From NCBI RefSeq assembly GCF_014842255.1, contig NZ_JACYVH010000003.1, positions 186,001 through 250,000 on the forward strand: a stretch of 64,000 nucleotides of DNA, in the 5' to 3' direction. The DNA is from Frigoribacterium sp. CFBP 13712. Lineage in GTDB: Bacteria > Actinomycetota > Actinomycetes > Actinomycetales > Microbacteriaceae. Below are positions 27,722-35,168 of this stretch, one piece after another (within the stretch, counting starts at the first letter, position 1; each line of letters begins with the position of its first letter). A model generated the notes under the pieces. That model saw nothing but the letters and a program-made list of their open reading frames with translations. It ran no database searches and was not told the DNA's origin. The position numbers were made by a program, and so were the translations under genes.

Positions 27722-28492
27722 TCAGAGTCCCTTCGGACGGGCGACGTGCTCGACGAGTCGCCCCAGCCAGTCGATGAGCAGTGCGAGCAGTGCGATGAGG
27801 ATCGCACCCGAGACGAGCACGCGCGGGAGGAAGAGGTTGACGCCCGTGGTGATCAGCAGCCCGAGCCCGCCCGCCCCGATGAACGTGGCCAAAGCGGCCG
27901 AGCCGACGAGCAGCACGAGAGCCGTCCGGATGCCCGACAGCATCACCGGCACGGCCAGGGGCAGCTCGACCTTCATCAGGACGGAGAACGCGCTCATGCC
28001 CATGCCCCGGCCCGCCTCGACGAGGCGGGCGTCCACGCTCTGCAGGCCGATCATCGTGTTGCGCAGCACGGGGAGGACCGCGTAGAGCACGAGGGCCACC
28101 ACCGCCGCCCGGAACTCGAAGCCGAGCCAGAACGCCAGGAGGACGATGAGGCCGATGGCGGGGGCGGCCTGCCCGAAGTTCGCGACCGCGAGGATGCCGC
28201 CGCTGACCTTCACGAACGGCTTCCGTGTGAGGAGGATGCCGAGCGGGATGGCGATGACGAGCACGATGAGCGCCGAGACGAACGTCAGCGCGAGGTGCTC
28301 GCGCATCAGCGACAGGAGGGTGTCGGTGTTCAACGTGGTGCGTTCGCCGGCGGTGAGGTCGGCGACCGACAGCCAGACCGCGAAGGCGACGAATCCGAGG
28401 AGGACCGCGATCGGCTGGGGCAGGAGGGCCAGCCAGGCCCGGCGTGGTCGCCCGCGCGCGCCGGCGACGGGGGCGGCGGCCGCGGCGCTCAC
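27722..28492 (-). CDS. Osmoprotectant ABC transporter permease (second)
   Basis: 256 residues, about six to seven membrane helices, with the inner-membrane EAA loop (GLQSVDARLVEAGRGMGMS) that contacts the ATPase. It pairs with the 216-residue permease at 29786-30436. An extra N-terminal helix and Ala/Arg-rich leader make it longer than its partner. GTG start at 28492 overlaps the ATPase gene stop by four bases. Confidence 0.9.
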   Translation of the reverse strand: MSAAAAAPVAGARGRPRRAWLALLPQPIAVLLGFVAFAVWLSVADLTAGERTTLNTDTLLSLMREHLALTFVSALIVLVIAIPLGILLTRKPFVKVSGGILAVANFGQAAPAIGLIVLLAFWLGFEFRAAVVALVLYAVLPVLRNTMIGLQSVDARLVEAGRGMGMSAFSVLMKVELPLAVPVMLSGIRTALVLLVGSAALATFIGAGGLGLLITTGVNLFLPRVLVSGAILIALLALLIDWLGRLVEHVARPKGL

Positions 28493-29799
28493 GGTCGGCC
28501 GCCGTCGGCAGGACGCGCGTCGCCGCCCGGCGCCGCCTCGGAGTCCGCCGTGGGGAGTGAGCCCGCCGTCGACGTCGGCAGGGCGTCGAGGGGGCCCGTG
28601 TTCGTGCCCACGGGCGTGTAGTCGGCTGCGACGGCGGCGGCCTTCCGCGCCCTCGTGATGGCCTCCATCACGACCTCGACCGTGATGACGCCGATGAAGG
28701 AGTCCCGGCGCCCGGTCACGAGGGCCGCGCCGGCGCTCGAGACGAGCATGGTGTCCAGGGCGTCGTTCAGGGTGGCGCCGCTGCCGATGACGGGCAGGTC
28801 GTCGTCGACGGTCGACGGCACCGTGGTGAGTCGCGAGAGCTGCCTCGTGGAGGGCCAGGCGATGGGCCGGTTGCGCTCGTCGACGACGACGGCGTGATTG
28901 TGACCGGCGGCCTTCGCACGGGCGAGCACCTCGGCGCCGGACTCGCCGGGGGAGGCGACCACCGCCTCCTCGAGATCCACGTCGCCGACGCGGCTGAGGG
29001 TCAGCTGCTTCAGCCCCGCACCGGAGCCGATGAAGTTCTCGACGAACTCGTTCGCCGGCTCGGCGAGGATGCGCTCGGGGGTGTCGTACTGGACGATGTG
29101 CGCGCCCTCCGAGAAGACCACGATCCAGTCGCCGAGCTTCACGGCCTCGTCGAAGTCGTGGGTGACGATGACGATCGTCTTCTGCAGCTCGTGCTGGATG
29201 TTGATCAGCTCGTCCTGGAGGCGCTGGCGGGTGATCGGGTCGACCGCGCCGAAGGGCTCGTCCATGAGGAGCACGGGCGGGTCGGCGGCCAGGGCGCGCG
29301 CCACGCCGACGCGCTGCTGCTGCCCGCCGGAGAGCTCGCGGGGGAACCGGTCGCGGTACGTCGCAGGATCGAGCGAGACCAGCTCGAGCAGCTCGTCGAC
29401 GCGGGCCGCGATCCGCTCCTTCGACCAGCCGAGCATCTTGGGCACGATCCCGATGTTCGTCGCCACCGTCATGTGCGGGAAGAGCCCGCCGGCCTGGATC
29501 ACGTAGCCGATGCGACGTCGGAGATCGTCGCCGTCGATGTCGGTGACGTCGTCGTCCCCGAGCACGATGCGGCCCTCGGTGGGCTCGATCAGGCGGTTGA
29601 TCATCTTCAGCGTCGTGGTCTTGCCGCAGCCGGACGGGCCGACCAGCATGACGATCTTGCCCGCCGGGATCTCGAGGGTGATGCCGTCGACGGCCGGGGA
29701 CGCCTGACCCGGGTACCGCTTGGTCACCTGCTCGAGTCGGATCGCCTTGCCGGACACGTCTCCGGTGGACGGGACGGCGGGGGAGTCAGTTCTGGACAC
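28489..29799 (-). CDS. Osmoprotectant ABC transporter ATPase with CBS domains (ProV/OpuCA-like)
   Basis: 436 residues. Walker A GPSGCGKTT, signature LSGGQQQR, Walker B VLLMDEPFGAVD and switch His VTHDFDEA; two C-terminal CBS domains (roughly 255-400) are typical of ProV/OpuCA and sense ionic strength. The last ~35 residues are a low-complexity tail. GTG start at 29799 overlaps the first permease gene by 14 bases, so translation is coupled. Drives uptake through the two permeases. Confidence 0.92.
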   Translation of the reverse strand: MSRTDSPAVPSTGDVSGKAIRLEQVTKRYPGQASPAVDGITLEIPAGKIVMLVGPSGCGKTTTLKMINRLIEPTEGRIVLGDDDVTDIDGDDLRRRIGYVIQAGGLFPHMTVATNIGIVPKMLGWSKERIAARVDELLELVSLDPATYRDRFPRELSGGQQQRVGVARALAADPPVLLMDEPFGAVDPITRQRLQDELINIQHELQKTIVIVTHDFDEAVKLGDWIVVFSEGAHIVQYDTPERILAEPANEFVENFIGSGAGLKQLTLSRVGDVDLEEAVVASPGESGAEVLARAKAAGHNHAVVVDERNRPIAWPSTRQLSRLTTVPSTVDDDLPVIGSGATLNDALDTMLVSSAGAALVTGRRDSFIGVITVEVVMEAITRARKAAAVAADYTPVGTNTGPLDALPTSTAGSLPTADSEAAPGGDARPADGGRP

Positions 29800-30436
29800 G
29801 GATACCTCGCGAGATGGTCAGGCGGCCGAGGCCGACGAGCAGGAGATCGAGCACGGCGGCGAGGACGACGACGCCCACGACCCCGGTGACGACGGAGGCG
29901 AGCGCGTTCGCTCCGCCGGTTCGGGACAGACCCGAGAAGATGAAGCCGCCGAGACCCGGCCCGAGGCTGTAGGCCGCCACGGCGGCGATCCCCATCACCA
30001 TCTGCGCGCTGACGCGGACGCCGGTGAGGATGATCGGCCAGGCCAGGGGGAGCTGCACCGTCAGCAGCGTGCGCATCGAGCCCATCCCCGCGCCGCGCGC
30101 CGACTCGAGCAGCGACGCGTCGACCTCGTTGAGCCCGACGACGGCGTTGCGCAGGATGGGCAGGGTCGCGAAGAAGGTGACGATGGCGACGGCCGGCGGC
30201 ACGCCGAATCCGAGGAACGGGATCAGGAGGCCGACGAGCGCGAACGACGGGAGGGTGAGACCCACGGCGGACACGCCGTTGGCCACGGCGCTCAACCAGG
30301 CGCTGCGGTGCACCAGCACCGCGATGACGACGGCCAGCACGACGGCCAGGACGACGCACTGCACCACGAGGGAGAAGTGCTGCCACGAGGCGAACCAGAT
30401 CTGGTCCCACCTCGCGGCCACGTAATCGAACACCAT
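29786..30436 (-). CDS. Osmoprotectant ABC transporter permease (first)
   Basis: 216 residues with five to six membrane helices and the EAA loop GLNEVDASLLESARGAGMGS. First gene of the operon; the -35/-10 pair at 30511-30539 lies about 75 bases upstream. Together with the second permease it forms a heterodimeric channel of the OpuC type. The start is ATG 30436 (MVFDYVAARWDQ). Confidence 0.9.
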   Translation of the reverse strand: MVFDYVAARWDQIWFASWQHFSLVVQCVVLAVVLAVVIAVLVHRSAWLSAVANGVSAVGLTLPSFALVGLLIPFLGFGVPPAVAIVTFFATLPILRNAVVGLNEVDASLLESARGAGMGSMRTLLTVQLPLAWPIILTGVRVSAQMVMGIAAVAAYSLGPGLGGFIFSGLSRTGGANALASVVTGVVGVVVLAAVLDLLLVGLGRLTISRGIRVQN

Positions 30437-30510
30437 CGTCGCCCGCCCCTCGTCTCGACGGGGCCTCGTGGCCCGTCACCCCACGACCGACGAGGACGCG
30501 AAGGTGTTCC

Positions 30511-30539
30511 ACCCTAACCAGGATGCGAGAGCCGTGTCA
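30511..30539 (-). promoter_or_regulatory. Promoter of the osmoprotectant operon
   Basis: On the minus strand TGACAC (30539-30534) and TAGGGT (30516-30511) are separated by 17 bases, a good match to a housekeeping sigma promoter, about 75 bases upstream of the first permease ATG. Confidence 0.55.
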
Positions 30540-30557
30540 TCGCGGGCTGGGCCCCCA

Positions 30558-31946
30558 CTACGAGGCCGTCGCCGCGCCTCCTACGGTGAATCGGGCTCCG
30601 TGGTGCTCGGCGGGCAGCCGGTCGCCGCGTCCGAAGAGCTTCTGGCGGAGCGTGCCCGGCTCGTACCCGGTCGGGTAGACGCCGCGGGCCTGGAGCACCG
30701 GGATCACGTGCTCGACGATGTCCTCGAACGTGCCGGGCGTGATGGCGTAGGCGAGGTTGAAGCCGTCGACGTCCGTCTCGTCCACCCACTCCTGGAGCTG
30801 GTCGGCGATCTCCTCGCCCGAGCCCACGATGCGCGGTCCGAGGCCGCCGATGCCCGCCGCCTCGGCGATGTCGCGGATGGTCCACTCCCTGCCCGTGTCG
30901 CCCGCCTGCGCCTGGAAGTTGGCCAGCGCCGACTGGATCGCATTGCTCTCGACGTCGCCGACCGGGTCGTCGAGCGAGTAGGTCGAGAGGTCGACGCCCA
31001 TCCAGCCCGACATGAGCGTGAGGGCGCCCTCGTGCGACGCGTACCGCTGGTACTCCTCGTGCTTCGCCGCCGCCGCCTCGGGCGTCGCGTCGGTGATGAT
31101 CGTCAGCAGCGTGTAGATGCGCGCCGAGTAGCGGTCGCGCCCCGCCGCCTCGAGGGCGTCGCGCAGCTTCGCGACGGTCGCCGCGAGGCGCTCCTTCGTG
31201 GGCGCGGCGACGAAGATCGACTCGGCGTTCCCGGCGGCGAACCGGATGCCGCGGGGGGACGCCCCGGCCTGGTAGATGACCGGCGTCCGCTGCGGGCTGG
31301 GCTCGGCGATGTGGATGCCGGGCACCTTGTAGTACGTGCCGTCGTGATCGATCGAGTGCACCTTCGACGGGTCGGTGAAGACGCCGCTCTCGCGATCGCG
31401 GACGACGGCGTCGTCCTCCCACGACCCCTCCCAGAGCTTGTAGAGCACCTCGAGGTACTCGTCGGCCTGGTCGTAGCGCGTGTCGTGGTCGAGCTGGTCG
31501 TCGGCTCCCATGTTGCGGGCCGCGCTCGGCAGGTAGCCGGTGACGACGTTCCAGCCGACGCGCCCCTCCGTCAGGTGGTCGAGCGTCGACATGCGGCGGG
31601 CGAAGGGCACGGGGTGCTCGTAGGCCGTGCCGGCGGTGATCCCGAAGCCGAGGTGCTCGGTCGCGGCCGCCATGGCCGAGACGAGCAGGATGGGGTCGCC
31701 GACGGGGGTCTGGGTTCCGTTCCGCAGCGCGGCGTCGTGGTTCCCGCCGTAGACGTCGTAGGTGCCGAGCACGTCGGCGATGAAGAGCCCGTCGAAGACG
31801 CCCTTCTCGAGGAGGCGCGCGAGCGAGGTCCAGTAGCTCAGCTTCGTGTAGTCCGCCGAACGGTCGTCGGGGTGGCGCCACAGCCCGGGGGACTGGTGCC
31901 CCACGCAGTTCATGTCGAAGGCGTTGAACCGGATTCGTCGAGTCAT
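30558..31946 (-). CDS. FMN-dependent monooxygenase, NtaA/SnaA/DmoA family
   Basis: 462 residues of luciferase-like barrel. RIRFNAFDMNCVGHQSPGLWRHP at the start and EGRVGWNVVTGYLPSAARNMG are signatures of the NtaA/SnaA/DmoA group, which needs a separate flavin reductase; none is adjacent. Likely oxidises a small nitrogen- or sulfur-containing organic molecule. Start at ATG 31946. The last residues (VGGAATAS) are encoded by a partial 11-mer element. It lies next to, but in opposite orientation from, the permease/racemase pair and downstream of the XRE regulator. Confidence 0.88.
   Translation of the reverse strand: MTRRIRFNAFDMNCVGHQSPGLWRHPDDRSADYTKLSYWTSLARLLEKGVFDGLFIADVLGTYDVYGGNHDAALRNGTQTPVGDPILLVSAMAAATEHLGFGITAGTAYEHPVPFARRMSTLDHLTEGRVGWNVVTGYLPSAARNMGADDQLDHDTRYDQADEYLEVLYKLWEGSWEDDAVVRDRESGVFTDPSKVHSIDHDGTYYKVPGIHIAEPSPQRTPVIYQAGASPRGIRFAAGNAESIFVAAPTKERLAATVAKLRDALEAAGRDRYSARIYTLLTIITDATPEAAAAKHEEYQRYASHEGALTLMSGWMGVDLSTYSLDDPVGDVESNAIQSALANFQAQAGDTGREWTIRDIAEAAGIGGLGPRIVGSGEEIADQLQEWVDETDVDGFNLAYAITPGTFEDIVEHVIPVLQARGVYPTGYEPGTLRQKLFGRGDRLPAEHHGARFTVGGAATAS
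30572..30582. repeat. Single arm of the GAGGAGGCGCG element inside the monooxygenase 3' end
   Basis: CCGCGCCTCCT lies within the last eight codons of the monooxygenase gene and encodes part of VGGAAT. The C-terminal tail is probably variable between relatives. Confidence 0.4.
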
Positions 31947-32025
31947 GCGTCCATTGTTCGGGCACTCGCGCGACGTTTCCCGGGCGGCGACACACGGCGT
32001 CACACAGTGCTCGGCGCCGGGCGGC

Positions 32026-32697
32026 TCAGGCCCCCGGGTGGACGATGAGCCAGGTGGCCACGGCGTCGACCGCGCCGAGGTTGCCGAGCCGGTGGGGCAG
32101 ATCGCACGGGAACGTCACGGAGTCGCCCGCCCCGACGACCACGCGCTCGTCGGGGAAGTCGATGGTGAGCTCGCCCGAGACGACGGTGCCGACCTCGTAC
32201 CCCTCGTGCGTGACGAGGTCGTTGACCCCGGTCGCCGAGGCTCCGGGCGGGTAGGTCGACTCGAAGAAGTCGACTCCGCGGAGGTGGCCGGGCGACAACC
32301 GCCGGAAGACCACCCCGTCGCCGAGCACGACCGGCCGGGTCTCGTCGGCCCGGGCGACGACCGGGCCCCGAGGAGGCGCGGTGTCGGTCTCGTCGAGCGC
32401 CCCCGCCGTCTCGGCCTCGAACACGTCCGCCAGCGGGACGCCCAGCACCTGCACGATGGTGAGCAGCCGGCTCACCGACGGCCGTCGAGCACCGCGTTCG
32501 AGCTGCGACACGGCGCTCGGCGAGATCTCGAGCCTGGCGGCGAGCGATCGCAACGACATGCCGCGGGCGAGGCGGAGCTCTCGGAGGCGCGACCCGAGCA
32601 CGGCCGCGTCGAGCTCGACGGGGTCGTGGGAGGGGCGGGGCAGGCGCGGAACGGTCACGGTTCGCCGATCGGTCGGGTGTGAAGCGACTGCTGTCAC
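32026..32697 (-). CDS. XRE-family transcriptional regulator with C-terminal cupin domain
   Basis: 223 residues. Helix-turn-helix at about 34-90 (LRELRLARGMSLRSLAARLEISPSAVSQLERG) and a cupin sensor at about 125-222 (TYPPGASATGV, HEGYEVGTVVSGELTID, GDSVTFPCDLPHRLGN). The linker TAPPRGPVV is encoded by a copy of the 11-mer element. GTG start at 32697 lies inside a TGTGAA-type palindrome, so it probably represses itself and the NCS1 permease gene read in the other direction. Ligand likely a substrate of that cluster. Confidence 0.9.
   Translation of the reverse strand: MTAVASHPTDRRTVTVPRLPRPSHDPVELDAAVLGSRLRELRLARGMSLRSLAARLEISPSAVSQLERGARRPSVSRLLTIVQVLGVPLADVFEAETAGALDETDTAPPRGPVVARADETRPVVLGDGVVFRRLSPGHLRGVDFFESTYPPGASATGVNDLVTHEGYEVGTVVSGELTIDFPDERVVVGAGDSVTFPCDLPHRLGNLGAVDAVATWLIVHPGA
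32368..32382. repeat. Single arm of the GAGGAGGCGCG element in the XRE-cupin linker
   Basis: CCGAGGAGGCGCGGT encodes, on the minus strand, TAPPR at the junction between the helix-turn-helix and cupin domains. A linker is a place where extra residues would be tolerated. Confidence 0.45.
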
Positions 32698-32699
32698 AC
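32677..32699. promoter_or_regulatory. Palindromic operator overlapping the XRE gene start
   Basis: GTGTGA (32677-32682) faces TCACAC (32694-32699) with an 11-base spacer, covering the start codon of the regulator gene. The sequence TGTGAAGC recurs in the second site at 32731. Likely autoregulatory binding site. Confidence 0.5.
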
Positions 32700-32730
32700 G
32701 CTCGTTACAAGCCGGAAACCGACGACGCCG

Positions 32731-32750
32731 TGTGAAGCCATAGATTCACA
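32731..32750. promoter_or_regulatory. Palindromic operator upstream of the NCS1 permease gene
   Basis: TGTGAA (32731-32736) and TTCACA (32745-32750) with an 8-base AT-rich centre containing TAGATT, a candidate -10. An operator over the -10 would repress the permease/racemase transcript. Confidence 0.55.
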
Positions 32751-32803
32751 GAACGACGAGGATCACCTCCCACTCACGCTACCTCGTCCCTCAGGAGGCA
32801 ATC

Positions 32804-34384
32804 GTGGCATCGAACACCGCACCGCCCGTCGAGACGGCAGCGCAGCACCCGTCGGGTTCGGCCACCACCGCGAAGGCGGGCTACCACCCCGATCTGACGA
32901 ACGACGACCTGGCGCCGCTCGCCCGGCAGACCTGGGGCGGCTACAACATCTTCGCCTTCTGGATGTCCGACGTGCACTCCGTCGGGGGCTACGTGACGGC
33001 GGGCAGCCTGTTCGCCCTCGGCATCGCCAGCTGGCAGGTGCTGGTCGCCCTCGTGGCCGGCATCCTCATCGTCAACGTCTTCACGAACCTCGTCGCCAAG
33101 CCCAGCCAGCGGACCGGCGTGCCCTACCCGGTCGTCAACCGAGCTGTCTTCGGGGTCCGCGGGGCGAACATCCCGGCGATCATCCGCGGACTCATCGCGA
33201 CGGCCTGGTACGGCGTGCAGACCTATCTGGCGTCGCAGGCCCTGACCATCGTGTTCCTCAAGTTCCTCCCCGCCAGCGCCGCTCTGCTCGGGCCGTCGTT
33301 CCTGGGTCTCGACGCCCTCGGCTGGATCAGCTACGGCATCCTCTGGGTGGCTCAGGCCGCGCTGTTCTGGCGGGGGATGGAGTCCATCCGCCGGTTCATC
33401 GACTTCGCGGGCCCCGCGGTCTACGTCGTCATGATCGTCTTGGCCGTCTACCTCGTCTCGCAGGCCGGCTGGGGCGCCATCAGCCTGAACCTCTCCGCGG
33501 GGCCGCCCCTGGAGTTCGGAGCCTCGATCCCGCTCATGCTCTCGGCGGTGGCGATCGTGGTCAGCTACTTCTCCGGTCCGATGCTGAACTTCGGCGACTT
33601 CGCCCGGTACGGTCGCAGCTTCCGCGCGGTGAAGAGGGGCAACCTCCTCGGTCTGCCCGTCAACTTCCTCTTCTTCTCACTGCTCACGGTGATCTGCGCC
33701 TCCGCGACCGTCCCGGTGTTCGGCCGTCTGATCACCGACCCCATCGAGACCGTCGACGCCATCGGGACGCCCTTCGCGATCCTGCTCGGCGGGCTGACGT
33801 TCATCACGGCCACCGTCGGCATCAACATCGTCGCGAACTTCATCTCGCCGGCGTTCGACTTCACGAACGTCAGCCCGCGTCGGATCAGCTGGCGCGCCGG
33901 CGGCATGATCGCGGCCGTCGGCAGCGTCGCCCTCACCCCCTGGAACTGGTACGGCGACGCGCAGGCGATCCAGTACTCCCTCGGGGTGCTCGGCGCGCTG
34001 ATCGGCCCGCTCTTCGGCATCCTCATCGCGGGCTACTACCTCGTCGGGCGGCAGCGCATCGCGGTCGACGACCTGTACACGATGGGCCCGGCCGGGCGGT
34101 ACTGGTATCGCGGGGGAGTGAATCCGAACGCCGTCCGTGCGCTCGTCGGGTCGGGTCTCGTGTCCGTGGCGATCGCCGTCGTCCCGGCCCTGGTCGTCGA
34201 CCTCGGCGGGCCGTCGGCGACCTGGATCAGCGACTACAGCTGGTTCGTCGGCTGCGGGCTCGGTCTCGTCTCCTTCCGGTTCCTCGAACGACGCCGGCCG
34301 CAGATGCCGTCGCTCGACGCCCACGACGAGACCGTCGACGACGGCACGACCGTCGACGACGGCACGATCGTCGCCACCGCCTGA
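32804..34384 (+). CDS. NCS1 family nucleobase/hydantoin/allantoin permease
   Basis: 526 residues with about 12 membrane helices. QTWGGYNIFAFWMSDVHSVGGYVTAGSL at helix 1 and PMLNFGDFARYGRS near helix 8 are typical of NCS1 carriers such as Mhp1 and the allantoin permease, which import nitrogen heterocycles with Na+ or H+. GTG start at 32804 follows AGGAGGCAATC. The tail carries a direct peptide repeat (TVDDGT twice, encoded by duplicated DNA). Followed 13 bases later by the racemase gene, so they form an operon under the XRE operators. Confidence 0.9.
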   Translation: MASNTAPPVETAAQHPSGSATTAKAGYHPDLTNDDLAPLARQTWGGYNIFAFWMSDVHSVGGYVTAGSLFALGIASWQVLVALVAGILIVNVFTNLVAKPSQRTGVPYPVVNRAVFGVRGANIPAIIRGLIATAWYGVQTYLASQALTIVFLKFLPASAALLGPSFLGLDALGWISYGILWVAQAALFWRGMESIRRFIDFAGPAVYVVMIVLAVYLVSQAGWGAISLNLSAGPPLEFGASIPLMLSAVAIVVSYFSGPMLNFGDFARYGRSFRAVKRGNLLGLPVNFLFFSLLTVICASATVPVFGRLITDPIETVDAIGTPFAILLGGLTFITATVGINIVANFISPAFDFTNVSPRRISWRAGGMIAAVGSVALTPWNWYGDAQAIQYSLGVLGALIGPLFGILIAGYYLVGRQRIAVDDLYTMGPAGRYWYRGGVNPNAVRALVGSGLVSVAIAVVPALVVDLGGPSATWISDYSWFVGCGLGLVSFRFLERRRPQMPSLDAHDETVDDGTTVDDGTIVATA

Positions 34385-34397
34385 GGAGCCCCGCACC

Positions 34398-35141
34398 ATG
34401 CACGTCCGCGTCGTCAATCCGAACACCAGCGTCGGCATGACCCGATCGATCGGCATCGCGGCGCGGGCCGCGGCCTCGCCGTCGACCCGCGTCACGGCCG
34501 TCAACCCGACCATGGGGCCGGCCTCGATCGAGAGTCACTACGAGGAGGCGCTGGCCGTGCCGGGCCTCCTCGAGCAGATCGCACTGGGCGAGCGCGACGG
34601 GGTCGACGCGTACGTCGTCGCGTGCTTCGGCGACCCGGGTCTCGACGCCGCCCGCGAGCTCGCCCGGGGCCCGGTGATCGGCATCGCCGAGGCCGCGTTC
34701 CATGCCGCCTCGTTCGTCGCGCGTCGGTTCGGGGTCGTGACGACGCTCGGTCGCACGACCGGCCGCGCCCGCGAGCTGGTCGACCGGTACGGCTTCGGGC
34801 CGGCCTGCGTCGAGGTCAGGGCCTGCGAGATCGCCGTGCTCGAGCTCGACGACCCCGCCTCGGAGGCGCGGCGGGTCGTCGCCGACGAGTGCCGCGCCGT
34901 GTTCGCCGCAGGGGCCGACGCGGTCGTCCTCGGCTGCGCGGGGATGGCCGACCTGTGCCACGACCTGAGCGACGAGCTCGGTGCCCCGGTCGTCGACGGC
35001 GTCGGAGCCGCGACCGCCTTCGCGGAGTCGCTCGTCCGGCTGCGCCTGCGGACGAGCACCCGCGGCGAGTACGCCGCACCGCCGCGCAAGGACTTCGCGG
35101 GTCTGCTCGCGCCGTTCTCGCTCGCGGGCGCGCGCGTCTGA
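34398..35141 (+). CDS. Asp/Glu/hydantoin racemase family protein
   Basis: 247 residues. Start VRVVNPNTSVGMT, catalytic cysteines Cys76 (VACFGDPG) and Cys180 (VLGCAGM) match the two-cysteine mechanism of hydantoin and allantoin racemases. With the NCS1 permease upstream it probably racemises an imported five-membered ring such as a 5-substituted hydantoin or allantoin. ATG at 34398 sits 13 bases after the permease stop. No hydantoinase or allantoinase gene is adjacent, so downstream steps must be encoded elsewhere. Confidence 0.88.
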   Translation: MHVRVVNPNTSVGMTRSIGIAARAAASPSTRVTAVNPTMGPASIESHYEEALAVPGLLEQIALGERDGVDAYVVACFGDPGLDAARELARGPVIGIAEAAFHAASFVARRFGVVTTLGRTTGRARELVDRYGFGPACVEVRACEIAVLELDDPASEARRVVADECRAVFAAGADAVVLGCAGMADLCHDLSDELGAPVVDGVGAATAFAESLVRLRLRTSTRGEYAAPPRKDFAGLLAPFSLAGARV

Positions 35142-35156
35142 CCGCGGCCGGGCACG

Positions 35157-35162
35157 TACCCT
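35157..35162 (+). promoter_or_regulatory. -10 box for a leaderless MFS gene
   Basis: TACCCT lies 6 bases before the ATG at 35169, without a ribosome site. Confidence 0.5.
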
Positions 35163-35168
35163 GAGGGG

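Noticed and set aside
34331-34372. Short tandem repeat at the end of the NCS1 permease gene
   Set aside because: A local duplication encoding TVDDGT twice; recorded with the gene, too short to be a separate element.
34553-34575. CGAGGAGGC facing GCCTCCTCG in the racemase gene
   Set aside because: Looks like the element but encodes YEEALAVPGLLEQ, normal for the family, and the core GGCGCG is missing.
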